A stretch of DNA of 64,000 bases from Otatea glauca (GCA_036346275.1 CM070725.1:34472104-34536103), one strand, 5' to 3'. Positions 23,941 through 36,400 are shown, counted from the first letter of the stretch. Made by a program: numbers and translations. The notes: generated by a model not told the origin, from the letters alone.

Positions 23941-26640
23941 GTAAGTTCAAGAATTGACAAACTTAGCTCGTGTCGCAAACTTAGAATATTTTTGACATCC
24001 ATACCTGTGGTGTCGTCTGAGGTGGCTGCAGGGCCCACGGGTTGAAGTACATAGGCATTCCTTGGCTTGGCATAGGTGGTGGGTACATGTAGAACGGGTT
24101 TGGAGGCTGTGAGCCCTGTAAGGCATAGACAGGTACATTATGCCACATATAAATCATTCATTCAAATTTTGAATAACGAATTGAACCGATCCGTCTTTAC
24201 CTGTGGTGCCTCTCCTGCAGAAGGTGGCTGCATCTGTGGAGTGAACATGTAGAAAGGAGGAGGAGGCTGGGAGCTCTGTGGATCATAGTTTGTGATATGA
24301 AGTATATATAATAGAGTTTTTGAAAATAAAGAATGCATGAGAATATCATATAACCTGAGGTGCATCTCCTAGGGGTGGTGCCTGCATCCCAGTAGGGTTT
24401 ATGAAGGACGCCGGGGGAGGCTGAGCACCCTGTGATGCTTCTCCTTGTGGTGGTGGCTGCATGTGCGGAGAAAACATGTAGAAGGGAGGTGGCTGGGAGT
24501 CCTATGACATAATAGTCCAGTTTGTGAATTCGTGATTTTACGAGCTAAGTGAATTAAAGAGTAATGAACTCAAGTATCTTTACCTGCGGAACAGGAGGGC
24601 GAAACACTAGCACGTTAGGTCCAAGAGATTGTGACAGTTGCTGCATATAGATTGTTTGTTAGATTTTAATCACAAATGTAAACTTGAGCGTTTTGTTCAA
24701 AGTTGAGATTGTACCTGCAGATACATTTTCATGTATTCTGAGTCTTCTCGGCTTATGCGAGCTTCCTCTCGTGCTTGACGAGACTCTTCTCGCGATTGAC
24801 GAGCCTCCTCTCGCGCTTCACGAGCCTCCTCGTGCACTTGTGTTTCCCGTGCGGACCTCGACGAGCGAGCACTCCCCTGTGAGGAAACCGAGCCTCGTGG
24901 AGGACGATCGCAGTCCACAACTCCATCCCCCATGGCCCACCTACAAACTCCATCCCCCATGTGACCATGCAACATTTTTTTTCCTTAGTAGAGCGAAAAC
25001 AAATAAAATCAGTTTTATTAACGAACCTCCCATGCTTTAGGCCCCCTCCAGCGTGGTACAACGCTTCAACATCGACCGGTATGGCCCTCCAATCAACCTC
25101 CGGCCCATGATGTTGTGTCATTTGTTCTGCATATGACGCCTGCAAAACAGCATTTTGGTGCTCCTGGATGTAAATTTGCACAAAACATATTGTGTCATTT
25201 ATACTTACCTTCCTCTCACTAGCCCCATCGTCGCACAACACATCCGGGTTCTGTGGATCCTCGCCTTGGTGCCCCCGGATGTAAACTTCCACAAAAGTGG
25301 GAGTACTCTCACTTTCAGCCTCCTACGATGCAAAGTTATAAACATAGTGACAAATTCACTAACAATTATAATACCGATACTTACCATGCGTTGCTCTAGG
25401 CCGTCTGCGCCGTACTTGTGCTTCCCCAATCTACTTCTTCTGTTCCCTCGATTTCTATTTGATTTTTCTTGAAAATCCTCCGACCCCCAGTACCGGCACA
25501 TCCACCTCCAAGCCTCCATGTCCTTCATTATCCAATCGACCGAGCTCTGGAGATACTCTTGTTCTGTCAGGTGTATCCTCCTCGCCTCTGGTCCTCTTCT
25601 CATGTTCACCTTCTTCACCCTCTTGTAAAAATTGATGACAGCTTGAATCCGTGCATTGCTGAACGAATCTCCGACAACCTTTTGTGCCGCCCTGTTGAAA
25701 ACGCTTTTGGCCTTCTTCAAAGCGTTGTAATCGTCTTCATTCTCAAGCCGGAACCTCTCCTGCATATAATCACACACTTTCAAATTGTACTTACAATTAA
25801 AGCAATACTCAAATAGAGTAAATACATAACGCAAACTCACCCAGAAGCCAGCCCACACTGCGCCCTGACATGTTTGGTTGTCTTCGCCTCCTTCAACGTT
25901 CTCCTTCAACGCCCAGTGCTTCCAGCCAGGGGCGCGAATCTATCCCTTTGACTCAACCATGCCGGGGTAGTAGTACCGCCAAGGGCTCCCAAAGACGGCG
26001 TTAACCTTTGTAATGTGGCCCGTCCGGTCCAACCCGCTCTTTCCGGTGCCTACAACAAAATACAAGACAAAGATGCATCAAAACAATAAGTTGTCACTTA
26101 GCTAATGCTAAAAGAGAAGATATAAGCATTACTGCTCCGTGTACCTCTATCAACCTCCTATCGGCGGGTTGCATCTCGAATAACCGAGACGATTTCTGAA
26201 ACTGAAATGCAAATAATTAGTTCATAGACATTACAATGTAAATATGGAGATTAAATGATAATCCAATACTACACATATACTGATGGTACCCAAGAAGACC
26301 CGCCCTCTTCAAGCGGCTCTAAGGTCGCCTCCAACTCTGCATCTGCCATTGCCTCGGCCTCGGCGTGCATCTGTCTCTGTCGTCCCACCGCCACCACCCC
26401 AACGACCTCCTCGTCGTCGCCTCGCCCATGTCGTCATGCTCACATCCCAACTACCCCTCCTCCGCAACCCCTACCGCCTCATCCTCCTGTGGTCGCTCCC
26501 GCGCTTTGTTCTCGTGCTCGCCATGAAGCACCTCTGGAGCTGCTCTGCCATTTGTCTAATCTGCGCCGCCCTAGCAAATATATGTGCTTGCCGCCGTCGA
26601 GTCGACCATCGAACCCTTGCTCCTCGACCTTACGGAGGAC
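23941..26640 (-). pseudogene. TNPA-like (Ptta/En/Spm plant transposase family) gene of the CACTA
   Basis: On the minus strand, exon-like open stretches separated by GT-AG-like gaps follow in order. One is an acidic exon near 26300-26430 (MADAELEATLEPLEEGG). The next, near 25400-25900, has the hallmark of this family: WIMKDMEAWRWMCRYWGS, then KSNRNRGNRRSRLGKHKYGA. A further stretch is at 25050-25290. A charged coiled-coil part with repeated AREEARQSREESRQAREEAR lies near 24750-24840. Then come several short Pro-rich exons of one repeated design (PPPFYMF...MQPPP) at about 24020-24500. In En/Spm the equivalent protein binds subterminal repeats. Exon limits are approximate, and I cannot show that the gene is intact. 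Confidence 0.65.
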
Positions 26641-26999
26641 GACTACTTGAACTTGCCTTTAAGCTTGTCAACTGATGCCTGAACATACTCATCTGTTCAA
26701 GTTTGACAAGAGTTAGTATACAGGTTTACAAATAATTTTCAATAACTTGCAAAAATGAATGAGACAACTATAACATGTAAAAATGAAGGAGACAACAATG
26801 ACTTGTAGAAATGAACGAGGCAACAATAATATTACAAAATATACATATCAAAAGTCGTCGGCGTCGGAATCGCTTGCGACTCAGTATTTCATTGAGGCGT
26901 GCTTGAAGGCGTGCAATCCTTATCGAATTTTGAGGCGTTTCGTGACGGGCCGGGTTCATCTGTTATTACCTCTGTGGCATCGGTAGGTAATTGATCGAG

Positions 27000-29900
27000 T
27001 CTGCCCGTCGGAGACAAGGAAAGAATCCCCATAGCTTCTTCTTGATATACATCACCCACATCATCCTCTCGTTACTTGCCACATACGAAACATCCCGGAG
27101 GATATACTTGAGGTTAACTTTAAATACAACCCACCAAGCCTTCAAGCTACGGTGAGGATAGCTCTGTAGTACACTGCTCAACACGATGTGCAAGCACAAT
27201 GTTATTGATATGGCCTGAAGCCGCGGCGTGCTTCACCTCCACCATCCCAAAGTCATCGACACATGTGCCGTTGTGTGGATTGAACCAATGGCAATCAAAA
27301 ACACAACCTTGATTCTTTGGCACCCCAAAGGTATACTCAATTATGTTTTGTACAACACCGTAGTAGTCTAATATATCACCACTGGAATCGGATGACGTTG
27401 TGACTACTCATTGTTTGAAGTGGCCGCAAGTGGGCGGCTATCTTCTAATTTCCTTTGTTCAAAACGGAACCCGTTCACATCATAGTGACTATAGCTCCTT
27501 GCCGTCACATCACCATGTGAGAGCTGTCGGAGATCCTCGAGGGACGGAGGCATCACGCATACACTATATAGCAACATGCATCCTTTGTTAGTCTAATATT
27601 AAGTTACTACAACAATTCATTTTAGAAAAATGAATAAATAGTCAAATTACATCTTGTGGAACCATTGCACGAAGCTTGGGCGCCTTTCAACCCATCACGG
27701 CGTAGGTTATCCAATTGCTTAGTTGTGGGTTATCGAGTTGACTTCCAATTTTCTTTGTCAAATACTCTGCGTCATTTATTCTCGGGTTAAAAAGGACACT
27801 ACACTGAAATGTTGAAAATATAATTTAGAAAGTCACTTACTCAAAATATTTTTCAACTTCTACCATGTTAGTGGACATGTAAAGCATGGCCATGTTCCAC
27901 TCCTCATACTCAACATGGTGTGCGATTATGCGACCCAACAAAGTTGACCCTTGCATTGAAAAAGCTTAAGTTCGCTCAACGGTTCTTCTTCCGCGGCGCA
28001 GTGCCGACTCTACGGACATTCACGTTGTGCTTGAGTGCGAAATACTTTGTTGAGAAGTTTGTGATCTCTTTACTTGCATAAGCCTCTGCGATACACTCCT
28101 CTACCCTTGCCTTGTTGCGCCTTTGTAACTCTAAGCTTTTCAACTCCCTTTCGACTATACATACATCCGAATCTGCGCGCAGACCTCCAACCTTCGCTTC
28201 CCAAGGTAGATGCACCAGCAGATGTTGCATCACATTCATAAAACCAGGTGGGAAAGTTTTTCCAACTTGCATACAAGCAATGGAATTCCCTGCTCTAACT
28301 CGCATCAACGTCTTGAGATTTCCTTACGCATATCCGCCTATAGATGTAAGCGAGCTCGGCTAACATCCTCCACAACTCATTATCAAAATAGCCACGAAAC
28401 ATTACGGAACAAGTCTTTCCATGATAATATGGTAATCATGACTCTTTAGCCCGTTTAGCTTACGGTGTTGACATTCACAACCCGTTTATGTTAGATGCAT
28501 AGCGATCAGAAACTTTAGAGTCTTCAACCACCTCAAAATCTGTTTACGGTCTTACGGCTTCACGAGTATGGAGCTCGTGGCGGCTCTCATTTCCATTTAA
28601 ACCAACTTTAACCTCGAGCCACGGCCTAGCACAATGATCACCCATGTCTTTCCTAGCACTCACGTTATCCTTTGTTTTGTCGGTTACATCAAACACCATG
28701 CTTATGATGCTTTCTGCCACATTGCGCTCTTGGTGCATCAAATCTATGTTATGCGGTAGAATCAAAGCTTTCGCATAAGGCAGCTCCCAAAGAAAAGAAA
28801 TATGAGTCCAGTTGTGCTCCTTTCCATAGCGATGAAACCCACTTAGTAGATCGTACAAGCCGACTATGCCATTCACTATCTCCTATCCCGTGAGTCGCTT
28901 GGCGGTCCTTTTTAACTTTCATCCTTTTGAAATGCTTTGGCGTCGTTCCTAAAAGGGTGCCTCGCCGGAAGCCATCGTCGATGGCAATCGAAGAATGTGA
29001 TCTTTTTACCGTGCGTGAGCCTGAATGCATCAGAGTCAACCATACAAATTGGACAACACAGGCGACCATGAACACACCAGCCGGCCCAAATGCCATATGC
29101 CAACAAATCATGGACCGACCACAGGTATGCGACTCGTAAGGTAAATTCTCAACCACCAACGCTGTCGTATGCCTTTTCCCCTCACCACAACTTCTTCAGC
29201 TCATCAATTAAGGGCCGCATGAACACATTGAGATCCTTCCTGGATGCTTAGGACTGGAATGACAAGAGCAAGGAATATGAACCCTCTTTCAAGCAAATCT
29301 CAGGTGGAAGATTGTATGGCATGATGAAGACCGGCCAACAAGAGTAGGGGCTAGCGCTTGTGTTGAAAGGTGTGAAACCGTCCGTGGACAAACCAAGACG
29401 GACACTCCTAGGGTCGCTTGCAAATGCAGGATCGAATCGGTCCAATGCCTGCCATGCCTCGCCATCAGACGGATGCACCATCATATCCGGGTCTTTGTCC
29501 TCACGTTTACCTTCTTTGTGCCACCGCTTATGTTTCGCTGTTTCTTTTGACATGTACAGCCGTTTAAGCCTATCCGTGATCGGCATGTACCGAAGCTGTT
29601 TAGTCGCGACCTTTGTAGTCACTGATACCCCTTCCTCATCTACCACCTCAACGAATCTGCACTTACCGCAATGCATACAATGGGTATCCTTGTCATGATC
29701 CTTCTAGAACAGCATGCAATTATTCTCGCACACATCAATCTTCTGGTAATTCATCCCGAGGCCGGCCATCAACTTTTTCGATTGGTACAAATCCTTTGGC
29801 ATCTTGTGGTTAGGCGGAAGGACATCATTCATTAGTTCAAGCAAAGCGTTGAAGCATTTGTTCGAAAAGTTGAACTTCGACTTCATCGACATAAGCTGTG

Positions 29901-30344
29901 TAATCACCTGCACGACGGTCACATTGGTCAAGTCATGCAGCTTCTCGTCCGAGGCATCAAGTAGCCTATAGAATTCCTTAACCTCCTCCGGCTGTGACCC
30001 CTCCCCGGAGTTAAATTCAGTCCCCCTGCCAAGATCATCCAGCATCTCTTCCATCCGGTCGTGATCCTCCACATGGTCCAGCATCTCTTCCATCTCAATG
30101 GCCTGCCCTGCGGCCTCTCCATGACGGTGCCACACCAAACAGTTAGGCATGAACCCATTTTTGCAAATGTGAAACTGCACTATATCCTTGCTGTAGTAGC
30201 TGTTAGGGTACACGGGCAATACACATATTCAGCTCCTCCAGCGAATGCTTGCTTCAAGAAAGCATCCGTGATCTGCCCCCATTCCCTTGAGTGCCCCGCA
30301 TCACTCCTCCATCCGTCATACATTGCCCTTCGATCGGCACCCAT
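27000..30344 (-). pseudogene. TNPD-like (TNP2) transposase gene of the CACTA
   Basis: The start is at ATG 30344, with a transposase-associated N-terminal domain (MYDGWRSDAGHSREWG, then CKNGFMPNCLVW). The TNP2 core follows: HPSDGEAWQALDRFDPAFAS, VRLGLSTDGFTPF and WPVFIMPYNLPPEICLKEGS near 29300-29480, then LRVAYLWSVHDLLAYGIW near 29090. A DUF4218-type region has FPPGFMNVMQHLLVHLPWEA near 28220. The C-terminal part near 27240-27500 resembles DUF4216 (VPKNQGCVFDCHWFN). This is the catalytic transposase of CACTA elements and would act in the nucleus. TAG stops occur near 29706 (where TGG is expected) and 29245, and the frame changes several times, so I call it broken. Some breaks may be introns. 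Confidence 0.85.
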
Positions 30345-30849
30345 TATCAAAGCTAAACAAATGAAACAATGTCAACGTACAACCGTGGCTTAGGAGACAA
30401 AAACAACCCTATTAGGAAAGATGTGTTCTAAACCCACCCAAGAATGGAGGCTATTGCATGCGACCTGTGACGTGCGCTACGAACCGAACAAAATTTGGCG
30501 AAGATAACTTATTGTTCTCCAAGCGCGCGCTGATCTTTGGTGCGTTGGAGAACAACAGGTTATGTGGCGAAATCACGTTCGATCGCTCGCACGCCACGGG
30601 CCCTATGCAACAACCAACATTCTCGGCCGTACATCCAAAATCTATTTGGACAATTCGGAACCGCGCACCTCACAAGAAAATGTGAGATCGCCGTTCCCAA
30701 CAGGTGACGCCTATGCTCTCTCTTGTTCGACACAAACCCTAAACTCTAACGTTATATACAACGGCGTGAGAAAATAAAAAATATATATCATATCGTGAAT
30801 ATAAAATGAGATAAAATAACTTTAAACGAATATAAAAGAGTTGAAATAT

Positions 30850-31450
30850 ACCTTCTCCAACGCCGATGGGGCGTCGCGGAGGATCCGGGAGGCGAGGTGG
30901 CGCCCGCGACGGCGAGGCGGCGGCGGCGATTGCGATGCAGCGATGGCGCGACGGCGGGCAGTGGGCGGGGTGGCGCCGGCCGCCCGGGGCGGGCGACGTC
31001 TCGGCGACCGAGCGGGCGGTGGCACGGGCGGAGGGCGGCCGGGCGGCGACGACAGGGGCGGCGGCAAGCGCAAGCGGCGGCGGCGCAGCGCGGGTGGCGG
31101 CCGGCGGGCGGGGCTTGGCGGGGGGGGCGGCGGCCGGCGGCGCAGCGCGAGCGGCGGCGGCGGGCGCAGTGGCGGCCGGGCGGGTGGCGCTGGTGGCGAG
31201 CGGCCGGCGGGCGGCGAGGCGGGCCGGCCGGCCGGCGGCGTCTCGGGAGGCAGCGGCGGCTGCGCCGGCGGGAGGGCGCCGGGGTGGCGGCTTGGCGCCG
31301 AGTGGGCGGGCGCGAGGGGTCGCGGGCGGCAGCGGGTGGCGGGCGGCGGGCCGACGGCGCTGGGGACGGCGGGCCGCGGCGTAGGCCAAGGCGGGCGCGG
31401 GCGGCGCTGCGTGGCGGGAGACAATGGCGTGGTGGGCGCAAGCGCGTCTG
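30850..31450 (-). promoter_or_regulatory. GC-rich island at the head of the CACTA transposon
   Basis: About 600 bases of very high GC lie between the right subterminal repeats and the TNPD start, in an otherwise AT-rich element. Long frames are open on both strands at once and consist of Arg, Ala, Gly and Pro, so they are composition artefacts. In maize En/Spm the promoter-proximal GC-rich region is the methylated control region. The matching position suggests the same role here, by analogy only. Confidence 0.5.
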
Positions 31451-31499
31451 CAAGGTGTCGCGAGCCGATGGGTATTTTGCCTCTGTTAATTTTGTGGGG

Positions 31500-31824
31500 T
31501 GACCGCCCAAAAATTTAAAAGTTTAAATTGTGGGTAATTGGTGCCCATGAATTTAAATTTTTAAATTCGTGAGTAATTTTGGCCCACAATTTAAATGTTT
31601 AAATTCGTGGGTAATTGATATTACAATTTAAATGATTAAATTCGTAGGTGTTATTTGAGCCACGAATTTAAATAAATAAATTCGTGGGTTTCATTTTGGC
31701 CCACGAATTTAATTAAAAACGTGTGTTTTATAGAAACCGACGAATTTAAATAAATAAATTCATGGGTATTTTGTGGGCCCACGAATTTAAAAAACCCACG
31801 AATTTTTCTTTGTTTCTTGTAGTG
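31500..31824. repeat. Right subterminal repeats of the CACTA transposon
   Basis: About a dozen AAATTCGTGGG-type motifs occur in both orientations, many with single changes (CATGGG, GTAGGT). The repeats end in the inverted terminus TTCTTGTAGTG. Confidence 0.88.
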
Positions 31825-31862
31825 GAGGGTCCGGATTTGCAGATTCGGGTCCCGATAGGAGC

Positions 31863-33854
31863 ACAGGCAAATTTACAGTTTATAGAAGCATGATTGTAGT
31901 TATGACAATAACAGCATTGGGTCCTACTTTTGATAAAATTTATCTTGGGTTTTAGCTGATCATTCCTTCTAGGTACAGATTTGGCTTTATAACAAAATCC
32001 CTTTTTACCCAGAACAGTCTTTTGCTCCCCAAGAATTTTATCAAGAGTAGCACTGCCAAGGAAGCATTTTTCTAATCTTTTGTAAAATTTAGCTACCTTC
32101 GATTTTAGCTCATTGTTTTCTGTTACGAGTTCTTTAATATACACAACATTTTTACAATTTCTGCCACACATGCTAGATGTGCTAGGAATAATTATTTCAT
32201 CATACAGCAAATCACAGCTAATTGAAACGTTACAAGATGAAACATTTTTAGATTTGCTACTCTGCATCTCATTATCAACTTCCAACTCACAATATTTATT
32301 TAGCAATTCATCATTATCTTTGACAAGTTGCATGTGAATGATTTTCAAAGAATCATGAGAGACAGTAAGACAAGCATGATCAGTATTTAGAATAGAATGA
32401 GCATGTGAAAGTTTTTCATGTTCTTCTATAAGCTCATTTTGACTAATTTTTAGCATGTTATACTTTTCATGCAAGACCTTAATGTCAGATTCAAGAATTT
32501 CAGCTTTAACAGTAAGCACATCATTCTTAATCATTAAGCTAGAAGCAATTTTCTTAAGAGCTTTATCTTTAGCTGTTTTGACATATAGAGCATCATTAAG
32601 CTCTTTAATGATCTCTACTAGCTCTTCATAAAAGGGAGAATCATTTACCTTCTCTTCATCGTTCCTGGCCATGAGGCATAGAGGTAGGGAGGGTGAAGGT
32701 GGTGTGGACTCATCCAGAGCAAGCCCTGCTAGTCCCTTGGACCTTGGCTCTTCTTCATCTGATGAGGAGGACGATTCTTCACTCGAATTTTCTTCATTAG
32801 TGACCCATTCACCAATGTGTGCCTCCTTTCCTTTCCTCCAATGTTTCTTGCAGTAGCTCTTCTTGTGATGACTTCTATTGTAGCTTCCTTGAGCTTTTTC
32901 TTCGTCATTGTCATCCTTGTTCTTGCTTTTGCCCTTCTTGATACTCTTGTTTGGGCAACGGACAGCTATGTGTCCTTTCTCATTGCACTCAAAGCAAATA
33001 ATGTTAGAGAAAGAGTTTCTTTTTGAAGAATGATTAGAGGATTTACCCTTGGCATTTACCCTTCTCATGATTTTGTTTGCTGATCTCATGAGTAATGCCA
33101 ATTTTCTTACATCTTCGTCCTCTTCATAGCTTGTATCTTCTTCTTCTTCTTCATCAGATGAATCTTGAACTTTCTCCTTGGCCTAGAGAGAAATGGATTT
33201 CTTCTTGGTATCAATTTCATCACCCAAGGTAAAATCATGAGCTGAAATCTTGCCCAGTAGCTCAGTGGGTGTGAGCTTCTTCAGATCGCCACTATTTGAC
33301 AGATAGGTGATCAGACTATGATATGCACGTGGTAAAATTCTAATCATTTTCCTGCACACTTCAACATCATCGACTTTAGTTCCTAGTCCTTTAAGCTCAT
33401 TTACAATAGGATTTAATCTAGAGAACATATCATTTGCGTTTTCATGAGGAAGCATTTTGAATTGATCAAATTTTTCTCTGACAACAAAATATTTTTCCTC
33501 TTTTACATCAGAGGTTCCCTCATGAATTTCTTGAAGAGTAGTCCAAATATCATAAGCAGTTGACAAATTACTGGCTCTATCAAAAACTTCAATGCTAAGG
33601 CAAGAAAAGATAGCATTTCTAGCCTGAGCATCATATTGCAAATTTCTTATTTCTCCAGGTGTGGGTTCTGAGGATGAGGGTTGCCCTTCAGGTATGACAC
33701 GTGGAGGCAAATGTTTTTATGTAACCCTCCACACATCATAACTTACGGCTTCAAGATAGCACCTCATCCTGATTTTTCAATAGGCATAATTTATGCCATC
33801 AAAAATAGGAACTCTTCCTACACTAACTGTAGCTGATCCTATACCCTCGGCCAT
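31863..33854 (-). pseudogene. Gag region of SIRE-type copia element A
   Basis: The start is at ATG 33854 (MAEGIGSATVSVGRVPIFDG). The UBN2-type copia gag core follows: YDIWTTLQEIHEGTSDVKEE, FKMLPHENANDMFSRL and RILPRAYHSLITYLS near 33300-33540. Next come an acidic spacer, a zinc knuckle CFECNEKGHIAVRC near 32990 and a long Lys/Glu/Leu-rich stretch that looks like coiled coil (32050-32600). A second knuckle, CCYCHNYNHASINC, lies near 31900. The long coiled-coil insert and second knuckle are seen in SIRE-type gag. Stops lie at NYAY* (a TGA where TGG is expected, near 33785) and near 33717 and 33184. The coding sequence is cut at 31862 by element B and resumes at 6627. Confidence 0.85.
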
Positions 33855-33891
33855 TTTAACCCAAGCTGTTAAGCTATAAAAGGGTGACCTT

Positions 33892-33903
33892 GCCCTGATA
33901 CCA
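33892..33903 (-). promoter_or_regulatory. Primer binding site of element A
   Basis: On the minus strand TGGTATCAGGGC follows the LTR end CCTTACA after two bases. It differs by one base from the initiator-Met primer site (TGGTATCAGAGC). Confidence 0.85.
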
Positions 33904-34629
33904 CTTGTAAGGATCAAGTTGGCCTAGAGGTGGGGGTGAATAGGCAACTTTAAAACTTTTTATAATTATTATTATGAAAAAAATTTCTCAATAAAAACGC
34001 AGAAACGGAAGCAGTTAGAATAAAAGTCCAGAACAACACTTGTTCAATAAAACTTTGTAAGAAGGGGAATTTAGAAAGAGAAACTATATTGAGAATAAAG
34101 AGAAATAAAAACAAACACAGGAGAACACAATGTTTTTTCACCGAGGTTCAGATCTCATTCCTACGTCCCCATTGGAGCACTTCCTCAGAAGTATTGCTCC
34201 ACCAAATAGCCAATCTCAATGGCTTTTGGTTTTCCACTATCTTGATTCTTTCACTACTCCAGTGAGGTGAGTCTCAAACCTTTCACAACAATGGTGGCCT
34301 TCCACAATCACTGTTGGATAGGTCGCACGAACAACTTCTCCAACCGTCTAGGAACAACTAGTTCCAAGAGTAATAGACTATCCACAAGCCCTATCTCTTG
34401 GTTCAGTAGCTAGATGCAAACTAGACTTAGCTTGGAGCAAGCACTGTAAATATTTAGAATGAGTGTTTGTGATTTTCTGAGTTGAAGCTCAAAACTCTTT
34501 GATAGAATGAAACTCAGGAATTCTAAAGATCAAAGAGTTGTATAGGATTTGAATGATGTCAAAGATGTTCAGGATATTAAAAAAGTGAATGTGCAAAAGC
34601 TCTGTATCACATTTGTGAACACATGCATT

Positions 34630-34640
34630 CTATATATAGA
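34630..34640 (-). promoter_or_regulatory. TATA box in 5' LTR of element A
   Basis: The minus strand reads TCTATATATAG about 730 bases before the LTR end. It is the strongest TATA match in this LTR and is correctly oriented for transcription of gag. Confidence 0.5.
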
Positions 34641-34747
34641 CCATGAACAGAAATAACCGTTACTCCTGCCATTTGCCCGTTGGGGGTTGGTAGGATAGAT
34701 GGGGTAGGTCAACTGCTGCCTTTTTGAATGAATTTCTACGGTGTATG

Positions 34748-36400
34748 TGAAAGACCATGTGGAGGTCTATCCTTGTGTGTGATGAGTAATTGACGAGTTT
34801 TGAGCTTGGTTTGATTTGAATTGAATTGGATTTGAAGCAATTTGAGTGTTGGGTGCTCTTCTTAGTGCTACCGGCCTAGGGGTAGTAGCATCGGACCATT
34901 GAGAGCAATTATGATCGATTAATGATTTTGGGATAATCATTGAATATCTTTGTGGGCATTGCTATGTGAAAGGTTTTTCCTTGTCTCTGATGGTTGCAGG
35001 GCGACGGTGCTAGGTCATGGTGAGGCGGAGGATGACCGGGACTAGGTGAGGAGCGTCGGAGGTCCAAACGGTTGGGAGATCACCGGAAGATGATCGGAGA
35101 CGGAGTCCGGGCAAGTCAAGAAGACAAGGAAAGGAGATGATGCTAGCTAGATGACACGTGGATCAAGGAGGGCCGTCAGATTGAGGTCTAGTTGATAGGT
35201 TAGCGGGTCTAGGTAGTATGCTTTGAAAACCGTGCAAGAAAACTCGGTATGTGTGTGGATTTTGGGTTAACCCTTGCATGGCTGTGTGTGTGGGTTAATC
35301 CTAGCCCTTAGATGAGTGCTCTAGGGTTGAGGGACTCATCCAAGGGTGGTAGGTGGCCCAAGAGTAGTATAAATAGGGGTGGAGGGGTAGTCTCCTCCCT
35401 TATAAGGTTTTTGAGGTTTTTGAATGCTCCTTTGAGCTTTGCCCACATGAAAGTGAGGCTTTGTAACCTCTCCTTCCAGAAATGAAAGTTTTATCCATCC
35501 AACTCTGAATTTATTTTGCGCATTTACATTATGTCTTTACTTTACGCAATTTAAATTCAGCATTTACTTTCCCGCAATTACATTCTCGCAATTTACTTTC
35601 ACGCAATTTGGATTTGCCTCCCCTCCTTCTAAATGCTGCTGATCTTGGATGTTTTGAGTGTGTTTATATGGTTTTACATCTCTTTTGCACTCTTGGATTG
35701 AGTAGAGAACATCTTTTCTTTCAAGTTCCAACTTTGTTCAGAACTTGTTCTTTGCGCAGCATTTAGTATTTGATTTTTATAAAAATCTAGAAAAGTACTT
35801 TTTAAGTGATTCTTATTGGAGAAGGTGCGGGACTCTGATATCCACCTGTAGAAAAATTTTGCAGTTCACTTGTTGCACCGTTTGGGCGCCATGAGGTGAA
35901 TACCGAGCCCCAAACTTTCTGCTCGAAGTTCTTGACTGACTGTGTTCTTCGATTTTTCTTTTTTTCTGTAAGGCTTTTTGAGGATAAATTTAGTGGAGTT
36001 CTTCACGACTCTTCTGCTCATAGGGAGAAAAATTCTCAAAATTTTATGAGCTGCAGAAACCCACCAACCTCCTGTTCAAATTGAGGACAATTTCTGGAAA
36101 TTCTGCTTTTGTTTTTCTGAAAGTGACTTTTGTGATTTGAATTGATCTCCTTTCTAAAAGTAAGAGTTGGATTGATTCCTCTTTATCTTGGACACTAGAC
36201 AACCAAGATTGTGACTCAAAAATCCCCACATATTTTATGGTACTTATCCATGCAAGCTAGGCGTACACATAGTTGTCTAGTTTTTCGGGGTTTTCACGAT
36301 TTCCTTTGAGCGATCTTGTCGAGGTTTTTGTTGGAGTATTTTGGGGGGAAATTTATTTGCGACCATTCACCCCCCCTCTGTTCTCCATCTCGATCCTTCA
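34748..36400 (+). mobile_element. Solo LTR C2, same family as C1
   Basis: The insert starts TGAAAGACCATGTGGAGG and ends CGATCCTTCA, with GTATG duplicated at 34743-34747 and 36401-36405. It is similar to C1 (18223-19858) for nearly its whole length, including the TATAAATAGG block near 35370. The two differ mainly in a short variable stretch after the first 110 bases. It has no internal region and no ORF of note. It lies in the 5' LTR of element A, antisense to it. Confidence 0.92.

Larger units (their letters stand above)
21292..31824 (-). mobile_element. Complete CACTA (En/Spm) transposon, 10.5 kb
   Basis: The left end reads CACTACAAGAATCAGGGAAA, and the reverse complement of the right end reads CACTACAAGAAACAAAGAAA. 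The flanking 3-bp duplication is GAG (21289-21291 and 31825-31827), and the empty site is seen in B's other LTR near 10252. Both ends carry dense AAATTCGTGGG subterminal repeats. On the minus strand the element has a GC-rich head, a TNPD-like gene and then a TNPA-like gene. The termini look competent, but the transposase reading frame shows stops, so it is probably not autonomous now. Confidence 0.95.
6628..31857 (+). mobile_element. Element B: complete Tekay/Del-type Ty3-gypsy retrotransposon with nested insertions
   Basis: The element starts TGTAACACCC at 6628 and ends CCCGATA at 31857. It is flanked by GGAGC at 6623-6627 and again at 31858-31862. Removing it with one GGAGC leaves element A's frame open across the junction, which confirms both boundaries. 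It has long LTRs, an initiator-Met primer site, an extra 5' ORF, gag, protease, RT, RNase H, integrase with a GPY/F module, a chromodomain and a polypurine tract. The long LTRs plus chromodomain point to the Tekay/Del chromovirus clade. The second LTR is expanded by a solo LTR (18223-19858) and a CACTA transposon (21292-31824). The two LTRs differ by a few bases per hundred in the stretches I compared, so the insertion is not recent. Confidence 0.92.
16020..31857 (+). repeat. 3' LTR of element B, interrupted by two insertions
   Basis: The LTR reads 16020-18222, continues at 19859-21291 after solo LTR C1, and finishes at 31825-31857 after the CACTA transposon. With the insertions removed it matches 6628-10276 along its length. 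Its final dinucleotide is TA and not CA, one of many point changes. Several CG sites seen in the first LTR read CA or TG here, as expected for methylated, silenced DNA. Confidence 0.9.

Noticed and set aside
26255..26675. 130-codon plus-strand frames in the CACTA
   Set aside because: They are antisense to the acidic exon of the TNPA-like gene and show only Pro/Arg-rich composition.
30739..31518. Long open frames of 170-240 codons on both strands in the GC-rich block
   Set aside because: They overlap each other in most frames, consist almost only of Arg, Ala, Gly and Pro, and match no family. They result from extreme GC content.
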